From Thamnidium elegans (taxonomy: Eukaryota > Mucoromycota > Mucoromycetes > Mucorales > Mucoraceae), in assembly GCA_025201345.1 (NCBI GenBank), contig JAIXMG010000002.1, forward strand, positions 1,364,001-1,428,000: DNA of 64,000 nt, written 5' to 3'. This document shows positions 37,156 through 49,268 of the stretch, piece after piece. The notes under the pieces were generated by a model that had not been told where the DNA came from, ran no database searches, and saw nothing but the letters and a program-made list of their open reading frames with translations. The position numbers and the translations under genes are program-made. How positions within the stretch are numbered: position 1 is the first letter of the stretch; every line of letters begins with the position of its first letter.

Positions 37156-38243
37156 TTATCCAAGAACGTTTATAATTAATTTTGCACGCTTAATCTCTGC
37201 TGTTTCATCCTCATCGTCTTCTTCTTCTTCTTCGACTGCAGGAGTAGGTGTCATTGTTGCTTGTGCTAATAACTTTTCTGCATCGAAATCATCATCATTT
37301 CCAGCAACTGTAGCATATCCTGTCAAAGTATTACTCTTGACTACTTCTTTTTTAGGAACCTTTTCTTGTGCCTCCTTTAAGGTTTTCTATGTAATAATAT
37401 CACTTTTTTAATTATTTATTTCCATACGCATCTTTATTTTCGTTACCTCACGTGCTGATCCTTGAAGATCTTTTAAATATTCTAATACATTATCAAATTC
37501 TTCTTCGGGAATCTATGCAATTGTTACATGTTAAAACGCACTTTTTTAAATCATTGTTATTATTATTTTCATACCTCATACAAGTTAGAAAGAATCCAAA
37601 TTTGTTGAACCTTTTTAAACTTCCAACTTTCACGGTCATTAACAAACATGCGTACATAGGCAAGCGCTTCCTCTTGCTTAGAATCCTTTTTAGATTCTTC
37701 AATCTCTATTTTACTCTTTTTAGCCTTCTTTGCTTTTTTAGGTGCCTTCTTCTCAACTTCTGTCTTTTTATCTTCTGTTTCCTTCTTTTCTTCTTCTTCT
37801 TCTCCATCCTCTGCCTTACGCTTCTTGGGCTCAGGCTTCTTCATGGCTGGTCTACTTTTATTCTTTTTGGTGGCTGCTACAACAGGTTCTATCTTTTTAA
37901 TAACTGTCTCGACCTTTGAGTTTCCCTCATCGTCAAAGGAGACATGAGTGCTGGCAACTCCCTTCATTAATGCCTTTTTAGCTACCTTTTGTGCAGTCAT
38001 ACTTTTTAATAGCTTTTGACCTTGTGTTAACTTGGGTTTGCCATCGTCTGCTGGTTCTTCGATAGTAGCGGTGGTAGCAGCTGCGGTGACAGCGGCGGTG
38101 GTAGCAGTGGTGGTTGCGGCAGCAGGCTTTTTAATAATAACCTTCTTTTGAATAGTCTTTTTGGAGGTGATAGGTGTCTTTTCAGAATCCTTCTTCTTGG
38201 TGACAACTGTCTTCTTTTCAACTTTCTTTACGGATTCAGGCAT
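37156..38243 (-). CDS. WKF-domain protein (C7orf50 homologue)
   Basis: Three exons (37575-38243, 37447-37512, 37156-37386) encode 321 residues. The N-terminal two thirds are Lys/Glu/Ala-rich and disordered, with several nuclear or nucleolar localisation-like clusters (PKKAKKAKKSK). The conserved WKF domain spans the first two exons: ESWKFKKVQQIWILSNLYE, then IPEEEFDNVLEYLKDLQGSA. Human C7orf50 and fungal relatives are nucleolar and linked to ribosome biogenesis, so that role is likely. The C-terminus is acidic. The protein starts at the only upstream ATG in frame. Confidence 0.85.
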
Positions 38244-38892
38244 GTTTTATTTTGATCGATCTAGAGAATACAAGAATAAAAAAAAAAAAAAAAAACTTTT
38301 GGGTGAGTTTCAACGCTGGTTGCTCAAGAGCCGTCACAGGCTCGAACAGTAGCGTTTCAGTCAAAGGAAAAAGCCCCAATAGAAAAAGTAAAGGGGAAGC
38401 ATTTTGAAGACATTTAGGTGATATTTCGTATGTTAAGTATATGATAAATATTGTGTTTTTGAAAAAAAAATATAGAAAAAAATAGAAGAGTATGAATAAT
38501 ATCTCTTACTGTAGAGCTTCTTACCTACGGTGTTTTTTCTCTATCAAGATAATGCAGCATAATGTTAGCGTGTATACATGGAGATATGTACATGGTTACT
38601 TGAAATGTAAATACAACTGTATTGTCATAAACAAATTGAGTTATTCTAAAGATTAAAATACATGTACAACAACAACAACAAAAATAAACCCCATATAGTA
38701 AAATCATACCACAGAACGTTTTGGTATATATGTAGTGGTAGCTGGGCTTTTTTTTTTCCATGACTCTTTAGATAACAGTCTTGGAATATTTAGCCAAACC
38801 GAACTATTTATTTGAAACACTTCATAGTCGTGAATAAAATACTTTTTTGTAACAGGTATTATACACAATAGTAGAGACAAAGAGTTGTAAAA
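38244..38892. other. Upstream region of the WKF gene
   Basis: No second gene was found here. The sequence is AT-rich, with A runs near 38279-38296 and 38461-38480. Confidence 0.4.
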
Positions 38893-39124
38893 ACGATTTT
38901 TTTTTAATATCATAATATAAATATCATGATGATTAAATAAACTTCGTTTTATCATGGTTGAATAAACCCCTTTTTATCATGATTAAAATCACCTATTTAT
39001 TCCATCTTTTTTTCCTTTTCTTTTATATTATCAAATGTCTAAATATTTCCTTATGATATGGTGGTGTCGATGCTGGAATTTCGCTAAATTGGCGCTGGTA
39101 ATGTAAATGGTGGTGTGCCAAGAA
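38893..39124 (-). repeat. MITE-like element, copy 3 (partial, inverted)
   Basis: Read on the minus strand this starts TTCTTGGCACACCACCATTT and follows the left half of copy 1: CGCCAATTTAG, CACCACCATATCATA, GGAATAAATAGGTGATTTTA, then two 25-bp units. The other end is missing. Its terminal repeat abuts the recombinase relic at 39125. Confidence 0.75.
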
Positions 39125-39684
39125 TTAACCACAATAAAATAGAAAACGAAGCACAAATTGTGGAGTTTATAAACTATGCCTATCGTCCAAAGCCGGAACA
39201 CGTTACAGACTCTCCTTTCAAGCTAACAAATGTTTCTGATAAAACTGTTTTGGGCGTACTTTGTAAATACACAGAGCGTTTTAACAAGACTACGGCTTTG
39301 GGGTTCAACCAATGGTTGAAGAAACAAAGCATCGACTTCTTAATACAGAAGCCTGTGCGAAAAGTATTAAAGATTCAAGGATCTGAAACAGAAAAATTAA
39401 GAATCAGGATTTTGAGCGTGTTAGACAGTCAATTCCATGGTAAGCTTGAAAACGGTATTATAGGACAAGATAACGCGCTAACTCCAGTTTTATAGATGAG
39501 GTTGCAGATAATATTGTCAGTACAATCCCCAGACATCATGCATACATTAAGCAACTCGAAAATGATGGTTACGAAGTCATTGGATATTGCAGGAAGTCGA
39601 AAAAAGAAAGTGACAATAGGGCTTTACTACTACAAAGAATGATAAATATGCTGTATAAAAGATCGCTACTTTAAACTTGCATGT
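39125..39684 (+). pseudogene. IS607-type serine recombinase (TnpA-like) relic
   Basis: An open frame to 39495 encodes a basic N-terminal region (TVLGVLCKYTERFNK, FLIQKPVRKVLKIQG). After a one-base frameshift near 39490 it continues as DNIVSTIPRHHAYIKQLEND, then EVIGYCRKSKKKESDN and a stop. The YCRKS block matches the start of the small serine recombinase domain, whose serine attacks DNA, as in IS607-like recombinases. The rest of the catalytic domain is missing. The upstream end is cut by the MITE-like copy 3, and no start codon is left. IS607-like recombinases are known in some eukaryotes beside Fanzor nucleases. The identification rests on recalled motif patterns. Confidence 0.55.
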
Positions 39685-40563
39685 AATAAATTTGCACGCA
39701 GCAGTTATATATATGTGATAGCCTCAATAGTTTTGATGAACATATCATATAACTAGTGACATATAGAGCTTCTTTAAAATAACCACCAGAAACGTTATCA
39801 ATTTACTTCCTTTAATGAGAAAGCGCTCCTACGGGTAATAAGAATGGTAATATGTACCTACTGACCCTTGTAAACGCATTTATTGGTAATTCCCTTGAAA
39901 ACGTATTCTCATTAAACTATAAGCTTATTACGGAACCAATCTCAATGGATACGGGACCTAAGTTCACCTGCAGCTGTTTTTTATTAATCTCAATTTACCC
40001 GTTCTCTACGACGCTTGTTAATTTACTTAATGTAGCTTAATAAATGTCTTTACGATTGTTCCTTCATCAGGATGTGTAGTTATTACGCCCAGGACAAAAA
40101 AAAAGTCCTGCGTCGATTGATACGGAGTTTTGAACAGGGGCTACTTGTTTTTTAGTAAATCCAAGTATCTAATTATTATTATCGTATGCTATTTTTTTTT
40201 TTTTTTGAAGTATTTTTTTTTTTTACGATAGCTACATACTATTTGTGATCGGCTATATGCATTTTTTATTTGGTTCGGTTTGTGTGTATATGTAAGACTA
40301 TTTATTATCAAGGTAGTGTATTACTGACATACATTATACTTGTACTGTCCTGACCTAAATAGTTACCCCTTATTTGATCTTGATAGGCCCCTGGTATAAT
40401 TTAGGTTTAGCAATGGTAATACCAACACGCATTATATGCACATGTGTATTTTAAAAATACTTCTTACACCTGTAAAGTTTGAACGACTAGCAAAAACCAA
40501 CAAAAATAAGTTGTACAAATCAATAATTTATTATTCTGATGTAATTTCGATTTGTTTAATTAC
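39685..40563. other. Spacer with no supportable gene
   Basis: Sequence downstream of the recombinase relic, with T runs near 40191-40224. It may contain the missing, unrecognisable part of the element. Confidence 0.4.
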
Positions 40564-41529
40564 TTAAAAGTAAGCTACAGTTAACTGTTCTCCAACGTAT
40601 ACAAAGGTACCTGTAGATTTACTGTTATCTTTATCGCCTATCATTTTTGCTGTAAAATTAAGTGAACTAAAATGGTTCATTGGCTTCATTTTAACCACAA
40701 CATGTCTAATGGCTCCGTTACTATTCCTTTTCAGAGAGAATTTTTGTACAACGTCGCAAGAAATGCTGCTTAAAGAAATAATATCATCGTTGTTGGTTTC
40801 TCCCAGGTGGCTAAACCTTAATAAACCTGTTTAAAATGAGAAAATTTAAGCTCGCCGATAACTTTAAAAAAATGACAATCAAACTTACGGATCTGAATAT
40901 TTTCTCCGTGACTTAGATGCTTGGAGTGAATAGCAAATATTCTTATAAATGCTTCATTTTCAATTAATTGTCCTCTTCGTAAAATAACTGAAATGTTGCC
41001 TACATCAACGGTATTCTCTATAATACCATCCTTATAGGAAACTGTAATGCCTCTTTGTGATCTTTTGGCGTAAAAGTCTAGACCGTAGTTTTCGCGTGAC
41101 ACTTGATGTAAACAACCATTGTGAAAAACCTCGTGCAAGGAATGTCGACTACCTATTTTTGGTCGCAAGAGTTGATCAATTGACTTTAACAACGCAAAGC
41201 TACGTACTGCCAATTCCCTATACTCAATTATATTGTCTAATTCTTCTTGTATCATGGATGTCATTTTTTTGTGCAATGGTGAGTCATACGAAAGCTGAAA
41301 AAGGTTGCCCAAAATAAACTGGTGTTCTATATCATACTTTCCAAAAATGTCTCTGTTTACCAATGTAGATGATATCGTATTTATAATGTCACTTATTACT
41401 GGATTAAAAGCTATATATAAAATATCTCTAATGGACAAATCAATTCTGCATTTACACTCTTTACTCAGGTTTATTGTCTCTTTCTCGTCTACGCAATCTA
41501 AATTCAAGTTACTCGGTGAAAACTGATTT

Positions 41530-41564
<35 letters not shown>

Positions 41565-44184
41565 TAGTTAGTTTTAAATGCTTGTAAGCAAACAATTTAA
41601 TACTACCTTTTTAACTATAAATGCTTTTACTTTTGTTGTAAAAAATTTATGGTTTTTTAATGATGAGAAACCTTCTTGGTGTAAAGTACAACACTGGATC
41701 AAGTTTTTATCCAATTCTGCGTGAGTCCACATATACTTGCATAATGAATCATATATACTTTCGATAGGAAGAGTTTCATTCTGTATAATAATGGCGGATG
41801 CTTCTTCGTCCATTTCTGTAGTTTGGACAACTTGGTATAAAGTAACTTGAATATAAGTCGTATGCAATTGTGATAGTACATAATAAGATTTAAGAGCAAG
41901 GTTTATGCCTAATTCATGTTGAAGTGCGGGTAATATACCTTCTCCGTGTGTAATTATTTTTAATTTTTTTGTTTTTACTTCGTTTTGGAAAAGGTCACTT
42001 GCGATTAAAAGTTCCTTCAGCTCTTTCTTGGTACCAATGATACTACGTAATAACCGCTTCTCCAATAAAAGGACATGGCTAATGGTCTTGTTTTCATATT
42101 CAATATACTCCGCCGATTGGTCCTTAATAAGTTGATTTAAGTACCCAAAGTACATTACTAGAAATGCCTTAATATACTTTTTCTGTTGCGTTTGCAATTT
42201 GCTTTTTTTAGAGCACACTTTATCTCCAAGTAAATCTTTTGTTTTCTTTCGAAGTCTTATTTGCGTCATGTGCGAAAAAAGTTCATGAGTCTCATAGATA
42301 TTTTCTTTGCGTTGTGATCTTTTACAGCATTCTAATTTACAAATGTTAGCTCTTTTGTATGCTATCTTGACGTAATGCTTCGTTTTCTGTCTGGTTGCAA
42401 GGTTATTGAATTTTTTCTTTTCTATCCGGCGATCATACTTGGTAAAATATTGTAATGCAGCGTCAAGATGTTCTTCTAAAAATGAGATAATTCTATTTTT
42501 TTTTTTTTACTTAAATATAACATACAGGTGGATAAGTGTCATTAAATTTACCTTCTCTCAACTTTTAAGGTTGTTGGTATGTTTACATTTGGAGCTACAA
42601 AGAAGTTTGCGAGAGGTGGTAAACTGTTGGTCAACGTTTTTTTTTTTTTTGGTCAGTTACTTTTTTATAAAAATAAATAAATCGAGCTGACGTATATATC
42701 TACCTTAATGAAAAGCTACTGCGAATAACCTCTTTTATGTTATGGCCATTCATTAACACGCATGAATATAAAACATTCCTAAACGATATATCTAATTACG
42801 CATATGTTATTGATTCGCATTGCATTGCATTCTCTTTAAAATAACCTACCGATAGTGATAACAATATCCGGGTCGTCTTTGTGCAAAATCGATGCTGTCG
42901 AACCATCTTCTAATGTATCTCGACGAATTACGTTTGGCGGTATAATAGCATCAGAAATTTTTATTTTCTCCAACATTTTACGGCTGGCACCTTCGATAAT
43001 ACTTGCCGATCTTAGCTTTAAAAAACCTCGATTGTCGGTAAATACGAACATGTTGTAGTTTAATTTGCGTCCTATATTATTCAAGGCAATGGATATCCAT
43101 TCGAATAAAGACGGAAACACGGTTAGACCGTCGTAGAAGGCTTCTTTAATTGTTATAAGAGAACGTATTTTGCTGAAACTATATGATAGTACTTCTTGGA
43201 TACTACTTTCTAAATCATTGACTATAGAAACAAATATATTTTCATATATTTTGGCTAGTGTAATAGATCTAATGATATCTAGTTGGCGTGAAGACAACTC
43301 GCGCCATTCGTTTTGGTCTAGTTTTTTAAAGGGGTAGCTGGTTTTTTTACTAAGATTATTTTTATGAAACTCCACCTTTAAACAAACAAACAAAATGAGA
43401 CATTTACTATATTATGAAAGGGATAAATTATTTCTTTACCTCCATGCTCAAAAACCTTTTGATTACTGATTCGATACCCTCATCACTAATATTTTCTTGG
43501 GGGATTCCTATTTCTTGGATAAGCTTTTTCAAGCTAGTTTTTACTTTTTTAAAGTCTATTTTGAGTGTTACAGACTTAGATACTCGCGGGACAAGGGTAG
43601 ATGAAGAACTAAGACCAATACCGCAATGCTCAAATTCAAACGCATCAAATTTAATAATAGAACTATCCTCTAACTGAACCGCACTACACATAATATATTG
43701 CGTGCTTACTTTAATCTTTTCGGTGACACCAAATTTTGGATGTTGAATTAATTGTATCACAGATTCCAATTTTGTGAATAACAACAGTCTATTTGGATGG
43801 TCAGTATTAGAAATAAGACCGGCAGCGATAAATATCGGTCGAATTATATCTTCTCGGATTGTATATTCCCATTCAGTAGGAACTATAAACACGAAATGTA
43901 AATTAATTGCATTGGTATTTTCTTGGCCTACAACCTCAGACCATGTTGCTTTTAAACTGTTGGCTAAATGGAGTATAAAGTCTGTGACACTCTGTAACAC
44001 CTCGAGTGCATCCTTGTCATTAGGATCTTTCTTATACTTGGGATAGACACGTTGTATTTCTTCCATGAAATTATCTTTATATATAATGTCTTCGCGTATT
44101 CCCCTATCTCTGAGTTCTTGCGCCTTGTTGCCCCAAGCCAATATTTTGGTTCCTGTTTTGTCATAAGCTACACAAGCAGATTCT
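40564..44184 (-). CDS. Hsp70-like (HSPA12-related) actin-fold protein, 5' end unresolved
   Basis: Five exons in consistent phase were traced: up to 44184-43440, 43384-42850, 42475-41607, 41522-40889 and 40826-40564. The first reads VAYDKTGTKILAWGNKAQEL and later FVFIVPTEWEYTIREDIIR and PIFIAAGLISNTDHPNRLLL, the pattern of fungal HSPA12-type proteins. The last two exons give VSYKDGIIENTVDVGNISVI, GENIQI and HVVVKMKPMNHFSSLNFTAK, a beta-rich substrate-binding-like end. The third exon, entered through a 374-nt intron, is a Lys-rich helical insert unlike ordinary Hsp70. The expected N-terminal DFGTT phosphate loop was not found. An upstream frame (44200-44450) encodes a hydrophobic stretch (LLIITNTIIVLLY) without a clear ATG. 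The gene may be truncated or have a diverged start. Mucorales carry many such genes of unknown role. Confidence 0.65.
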
Positions 44185-45156
44185 CTGTATATGTATTGCT
44201 ATTTAGTCAACATTAAATATAGAAAAAAAGATAGATTTATTAAATATACCTGCTAGAAAATAAAGAGGGGTAATTTCTTTTTCGATTAAAAAGACATTTG
44301 GCATGACCATATCGATCATTTAGAACTTTTAAAGAATATCTAGTTAATACCTACGCCGATTGGGTTAGATTATTATTATATAGTTACTTACATAAAGTAA
44401 TACAATAATCGTATTGGTAATAATCAAAAGCGTATTCCATCTAGTCGGCTTTTTTAAAAAGAGAAGAAAAAGGAGAAAAAGAAACAAAAAAAACATCAAG
44501 GTTTCATAAAGAAATCAAATTTATGTGTTACGATAGTGTGTAACATTTGTAATTAAAAGACGGTAACCATTATTACACCAAAAGATACTACTATAAGTAT
44601 TCGCTAAAAAAGTACAGCTAAATGATATAACAAATATAATAAATTAAACTAGAGACTGAAGTGTTTTTTTACATACAAAAAATTTGGCGTTAAATTTGTC
44701 TACTATAATTTATGGTGCGTAATGCATCAAAAGTTAGCATGATAACTTTCGTAAATAACGTACATATAATGTATATATATTTAATATCTTAAATGACATG
44801 TCTCCATAATCAACGAAATATATATTTTTTTTAGAATGAGTTTAGGTAGTTTTATATTACTGTTGTGCCCTCTCTATAATTAATATGGACTATATAAGTA
44901 AGGTATAATAAACAATAGTTTCTAGTAAGAGAATAGAAGATGATCTTTATTTATTTTAAACACAATTAACATTTATAATATAATTAGGCTACTTGTATCT
45001 GCGAACCTTACATTACGTTAAAAAAAAATATTTTAAGACAACCGAGTATATGCAAAGCAACCTTACAGAGCACGATACTTCCATGTAAATAAAATCAACT
45101 CAAAAATACCTTAAACATCTCACGAAATTAACAAAAAGAAAAAAAAATAGGTGAAG
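44185..45156. other. Spacer between Hsp70-like gene and tRNA-Lys
   Basis: AT-rich with no supportable gene. It contains the unresolved 5' region of the Hsp70-like gene up to about 44450. Confidence 0.4.
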
Positions 45157-45229
45157 CGCCCCATGAGGGGCTCGAACCCTCGACATTGGGATTAAAAGTC
45201 CCACGCTCTACCAACTGAGCTAACAGGGC
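45157..45229 (-). tRNA. tRNA-Lys (anticodon UUU)
   Basis: A 73-nt cloverleaf without intron. The acceptor stem GCCCTGT pairs with ATGGGGC (two G-U wobbles), with discriminator G. The D arm is AGCTCAGTTGGTAGAGC, with a good A box. The anticodon loop CTTTTAA gives UUU. The T arm is CGAGGGTTCGAGCCCCTCA, with a good B box. CCA is not encoded, as expected for a nuclear eukaryotic gene. Confidence 0.95.
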
Positions 45230-45281
45230 AATTCATGTTGAATTTTATTTTAAGTAATCTATAGACCAATATAAAAATACA

Positions 45282-45316
45282 AAAACACGTGAATGTCACG
45301 TGCATTCGCGTGTTTT
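45282..45316. promoter_or_regulatory. Palindrome with CACGTG (E-box) cores upstream of tRNA-Lys
   Basis: Arms of 14 nt (13 of 14 paired) surround the 7-nt loop TCACGTG. CACGTG occurs in the left arm and in the loop, and CGCGTG in the right arm. It sits 53 bp before the tRNA and 84 bp after the TRAPPC13 stop. bHLH factors bind CACGTG, but the position suits neither gene well. Confidence 0.5.
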
Positions 45317-45399
45317 AAAAGAGTTTGATTGGTTAATGTAGCTGTCAAAAAGTCGTCGTAATTTGTTAATGGAAGGGTAAAATCAAATAACTTTTTTTA

Positions 45400-46734
45400 T
45401 TAAATATTAGATTCGATATCGTCATTTAGATGAGAGAGTACGAAAATATCACAGACATGATCAATATCTTTGGTATACCCAGACAATAAATCCATTACTC
45501 GTAGGCCACCTACTCTTTGTAAACCAGAAGACAATGGAAAAAATTCAAGTTGAGTTTCAGCGGATTGATTTGCAGGTACATCACCCAATTGAACACTGCT
45601 AAGACCGCTCAATAAGACAGATCCCATCTTTGTTTTGATAGCTGTTAATACTAATTTCATATTTTCAGTAGAATGATTCTTGACACGAATACCCAATTTA
45701 AATGGATGTTCTAATATAACACGTACAGGTTCTTGTAAAAATGGTTGTACTTCTAAATCTTCCAACATGGGAGCTTTTCTAGTTAGTTGGGATGTTTGTA
45801 ATCTACCTAAATCTCCCATATAAGATCTCCATACGATATCTAATTTACCCAATGCATTGGTCGTTCTAGAGATACGATCATTTTGATCATCTTTTGGCGA
45901 TAACATGTAAAGATACTGTCTAATATCTTGTGGATGGATAAAGCTATCTCCAAATACACTGTCATTGTTTGTAACTACTTGATTTAAATCTTCAAATATA
46001 AAATGTTCAGAGGGTTCAAACTTCATGCGTTCTAAAAACATAGGTCCCGCTGATACATTTTGAAGTTGTGCTTCCAAAAATACTCGTCCATCAATCAAGT
46101 TGTTTAATTTGGTTTTCACTGCTAACGGATTCGATACTTGAAACTTGTAGAATTTACGAAAGTGTCGTCTTTTACCGTCAGGCGCATTATACTGAACAGA
46201 GCAAACAAGAATATGAACACCTAATTCTTTAATTTCATGTGCTACCGTAGTATCGTATGTCTTTTGAGGTTCCAGTGCTGTTAAAGGCGTCGTTGTTGTA
46301 TCTGATAATACAAATCGTTGTGACGATGTCTGAAGTTCGATTTTGACACCTACTTGTTGTACTGCAAAAGGCGATTCATTGTTAATACTAATAAAGGTAC
46401 TAAAATTTTCTCCAAGGTATATATTTCCAAAAGCTGAAGGAAGTTTCAACATTTGACTAAGGCCGAAATCACGAATTTGTATTTCATTACATTGATTTCT
46501 ATCAATAGGATGCGATGCAGTAAGGTCCGAGATGTTTAAAGATTCAAGACCGTCAACTAATGGAGAAGTCTTTTCTGTGTTTGATTCGTAATAAATGGGT
46601 AAAGTTGAGGTTAATTGAGGGCGTGATAAACGCATCACTTTTAACGACAATAGATGAGGTAATTGATCATCTTGTGTTTGACTATTTGGTGAAGAGATGG
46701 AACCTTGACGCGGTGAATGTATAGCTGTGGACAT
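45400..46734 (-). CDS. TRAPP complex subunit TRAPPC13 homologue
   Basis: A single exon of 444 residues, unusual here because most neighbours have introns. It opens HLLSLKVMRLSRPQL, then LPSAFGNIYLGENFSTFISI, the conserved core of the TRAPPC13/DUF974 family. Beta-sandwich segments follow: VGVKIELQTSSQRFVL, HEIKELGVHILVCSVQY and RKFYKFQVSNPLAVKTKLNN. The end GGLRVMDLLSGYTKDID also fits. TRAPPC13 is a peripheral subunit of the TRAPP III (or metazoan-type) tethering complex, acting at ER-Golgi and autophagy membranes through Rab1-type GTPases. Yeast relatives are poorly conserved. The ATG at 46734 follows a CT-rich leader. The gene shares a divergent promoter with the ACBD5-like gene. Confidence 0.92.
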   Translation of the reverse strand: MSTAIHSPRQGSISSPNSQTQDDQLPHLLSLKVMRLSRPQLTSTLPIYYESNTEKTSPLVDGLESLNISDLTASHPIDRNQCNEIQIRDFGLSQMLKLPSAFGNIYLGENFSTFISINNESPFAVQQVGVKIELQTSSQRFVLSDTTTTPLTALEPQKTYDTTVAHEIKELGVHILVCSVQYNAPDGKRRHFRKFYKFQVSNPLAVKTKLNNLIDGRVFLEAQLQNVSAGPMFLERMKFEPSEHFIFEDLNQVVTNNDSVFGDSFIHPQDIRQYLYMLSPKDDQNDRISRTTNALGKLDIVWRSYMGDLGRLQTSQLTRKAPMLEDLEVQPFLQEPVRVILEHPFKLGIRVKNHSTENMKLVLTAIKTKMGSVLLSGLSSVQLGDVPANQSAETQLEFFPLSSGLQRVGGLRVMDLLSGYTKDIDHVCDIFVLSHLNDDIESNI

Positions 46735-47269
46735 GTTGCGTATTTAGAAGAAAAAAGGGTGCCTTTTTTTTTTATTGCTTAAAATCAGGTGCTGGCGGGG
46801 TTATGGATAATTTTATATCCCGTAATATAAAATAAGAAAGTAAAATTGCTTATTCCAAGTGATAGTTTTCTAATACGCCAATAAATATACTTACCAACAT
46901 TGTCTGACGAGTACACTACAATACTACTACTTAATAGAGTAGGAGGTTTTGGGCCATACGAAAATATTTACTACTATATTTATGCCAGACTACATGTATT
47001 TATAACTGTCTAACACTGAATTGAACAAAAACGTTGCAAACGTTTCTTTCGTAAACAAGATAGGTACTTGTTCGATGCTCCTTTCCTTTCTTCTTCTTCT
47101 TGTTTTTGTAGACTGAGTATGGTTAAAAAGGTCAATACTCTTGAAGAAAACAAGTTGAGTAAAGTGACGTCTTCCAAGTGTTTTAAAAACTGCGTGTAAC
47201 GCATTTTCTTTTAATTAAATATCTTTTTTTTTTTTTCTTTTCTTTTTTTTTTTTTACATATATTTGCTA
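46735..47269. promoter_or_regulatory. Divergent promoter between TRAPPC13 and ACBD5-like genes
   Basis: This 535-bp region separates two outward-facing starts. A pyrimidine tract of about 40 nt (47222-47256) precedes the ACBD5-like ATG. Confidence 0.45.
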
Positions 47270-49014
47270 ATGACCAACACCATTCCTGCTCATTACTCGG
47301 ACCAGTTTATTATTGAGCGTTATAATAAAGCATTGAATTTTATTCGAACTTTACCTAGTAACAATTCTGGTTTTCAGCCAACCAATAATCAAAAATTAGA
47401 GGTAATTCATTTTTTTTTTAAAAAAAAGATAAAAAGAATTTAACAGCGTATAAAAAATAGCTTTATTCACTTTATAAGCAAGTATCTCAAGGTAATATTA
47501 GTACCTCAAGACCTGGAATATTTGATGTAGTGGGAAGAGCAAAATGGTAATGCAATGCATAAAATTAATCCAAACTTAAAATAATAATAAACCCAATTAA
47601 CGGTATATAAGGGATGCTTGGAAAAAATTGGAAGGGATTTCAATTATGGAGGCAAGGCACATTTACGTTGAAGCATTATTAAGAATGGCTACACAGGTAA
47701 TTACATTTATAGGTATTGTAATTACATAATACTTATTAGAAAAAGGGTATTTATAAATCAGGCATATCAAAAAAATATCGGTAAAAAAGAAGCACTACAA
47801 ATCATTCAAGCATTTGCTACAATGAGGCCTCTTTCGGAAGAAGAAGAAGAAGAAGAAGATGATGATGATACAGATGATACTTCAAAACAAGATGGTAAGA
47901 TGTTTATATATTATTAGGTAATAAAAAATATGACATTTATTTTACAAAACTAGAAAAAAATACTGTTTCAGAAGAGAGCGAGTATCTTCGTGATATTGTT
48001 GAGGAAAGTAAAAAGGTCATTCCTTTATCATCACAAGATTCTTTTCCATCACGAAGACCCTCGCCAGTTTTTTCTAAAACTACTAATAATAGACCGTCAT
48101 CCGTAAGTTCAATACAAACAATGGTTACTGCCCCAAGTACTCCTCGTCAATCACCAATGATTACAAGGCCTACTTCAGTTAACACACGATCAAGATTGGG
48201 GCAAAATAAAAATTCTGCTGGCGGGTATGAAAAACGCTCGCACCACATGATGGGGAATGACTTGGATGTGTCACCTAATAACCTTTCGTTCAACGTCGAA
48301 TTTGATGACACAGTGAATCCATGGCAATATATTTCTGAAAAAACCAACCACCCCAAGATTAATGCTAGTATTATAAGTCATGCTGATCAAAATAAACAGC
48401 CGAACATAAATTCTTCAAATCAAACTAGCAGAAGAGTTTATTATGATCAAACAAATGCGATTAATGCAACTACATCATCTGTTACTGCAATATCTCAACT
48501 CAATAGTATGCATCTATACGACACTACCAATAGTCAAGATGGAAATGATATGACCAATAGGGATGCATACACACCTACATCTACTATTTCTGGATACAAT
48601 AATCAAAATCAATCACGTTATGTCAACGATAATACTTTCTTTAATCGCCCTCCTTCAGCAGTAACTTTAGGCCCTGCAACAAAAAAAGCGTTGGATAGTT
48701 TAAAAAATGAAGTGATAGCATTAAATGACCGTATTAGTGAACTTCGTAGAGAATTAGTGGAACGAGATAAACAACATGTAATAAAAAATAAGCCTGATGT
48801 TGGCGACAAGTCAAATGATAAGAAAGGTAGATGGCATTGGATAATCAAGGTACAATAAATCAAATATAAAGCATACACAATATATTAAATATGACTCTAT
48901 TAGATTGTGGCAAAATATACTGGTGTGAACCTGATGACAGCAGCTATTCTGTTTTTTATATTGTACAAAATAGGAAGACCTGTTGCTTATGTAACAATTA
49001 AAACAATTTCGTAG
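47270..49014 (+). CDS. Tail-anchored acyl-CoA-binding protein (ACBD5/Atg37-like)
   Basis: Six exons (47270-47401, 47461-47546, 47612-47696, 47762-47894, 47954-48849, 48904-49014) encode 480 residues. Residues 9-110 form an acyl-CoA-binding domain: FIIERYNKALNFIRTLP, LYSLYKQVSQGN, GRAKWDAWKKLEGIS and YVEALLRM. A long disordered Asn/Ser/Thr-rich middle follows. Residues about 385-418 form a coiled coil (ALDSLKNEVIALNDRISELR). The last exon alone encodes a single transmembrane segment (VNLMTAAILFFILYKI) and a short luminal tail. This layout matches peroxisomal ACBD5 and yeast Atg37, which bind long-chain acyl-CoA, tether peroxisomes to ER and act in pexophagy. A glutamate/aspartate run (EEEEEEEDDDD) follows the ACB domain, where FFAT motifs for VAP binding are usually found. 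Confidence 0.9.
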
Positions 49015-49268
49015 ATTCTGACAATAATTTAAGCTTTTTTTACAGTAAAAAAAAAATACCTAATCAGTAATGCCACGGTAAAGTAATTCTATATCAAAAG
49101 AGTATCTTTTGTTTTAGGTGTATCATGTGTTCAAATTATGTATCAATTTTTCTGTTACCTAACGAAAAAAATAAATATATAAAGTTAAAATATTTTTTTC
49201 GAAAAATGTTCCTTTTTCACTTCTTTAATACATCTACTTTTTTTTTTCTTTGAGCAACTAACTTGATC

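Noticed and set aside
44400..44450. ATG at about 44438 as start of the Hsp70-like gene
   Set aside because: Its frame meets a stop before any acceptor that joins in phase with the next exon.
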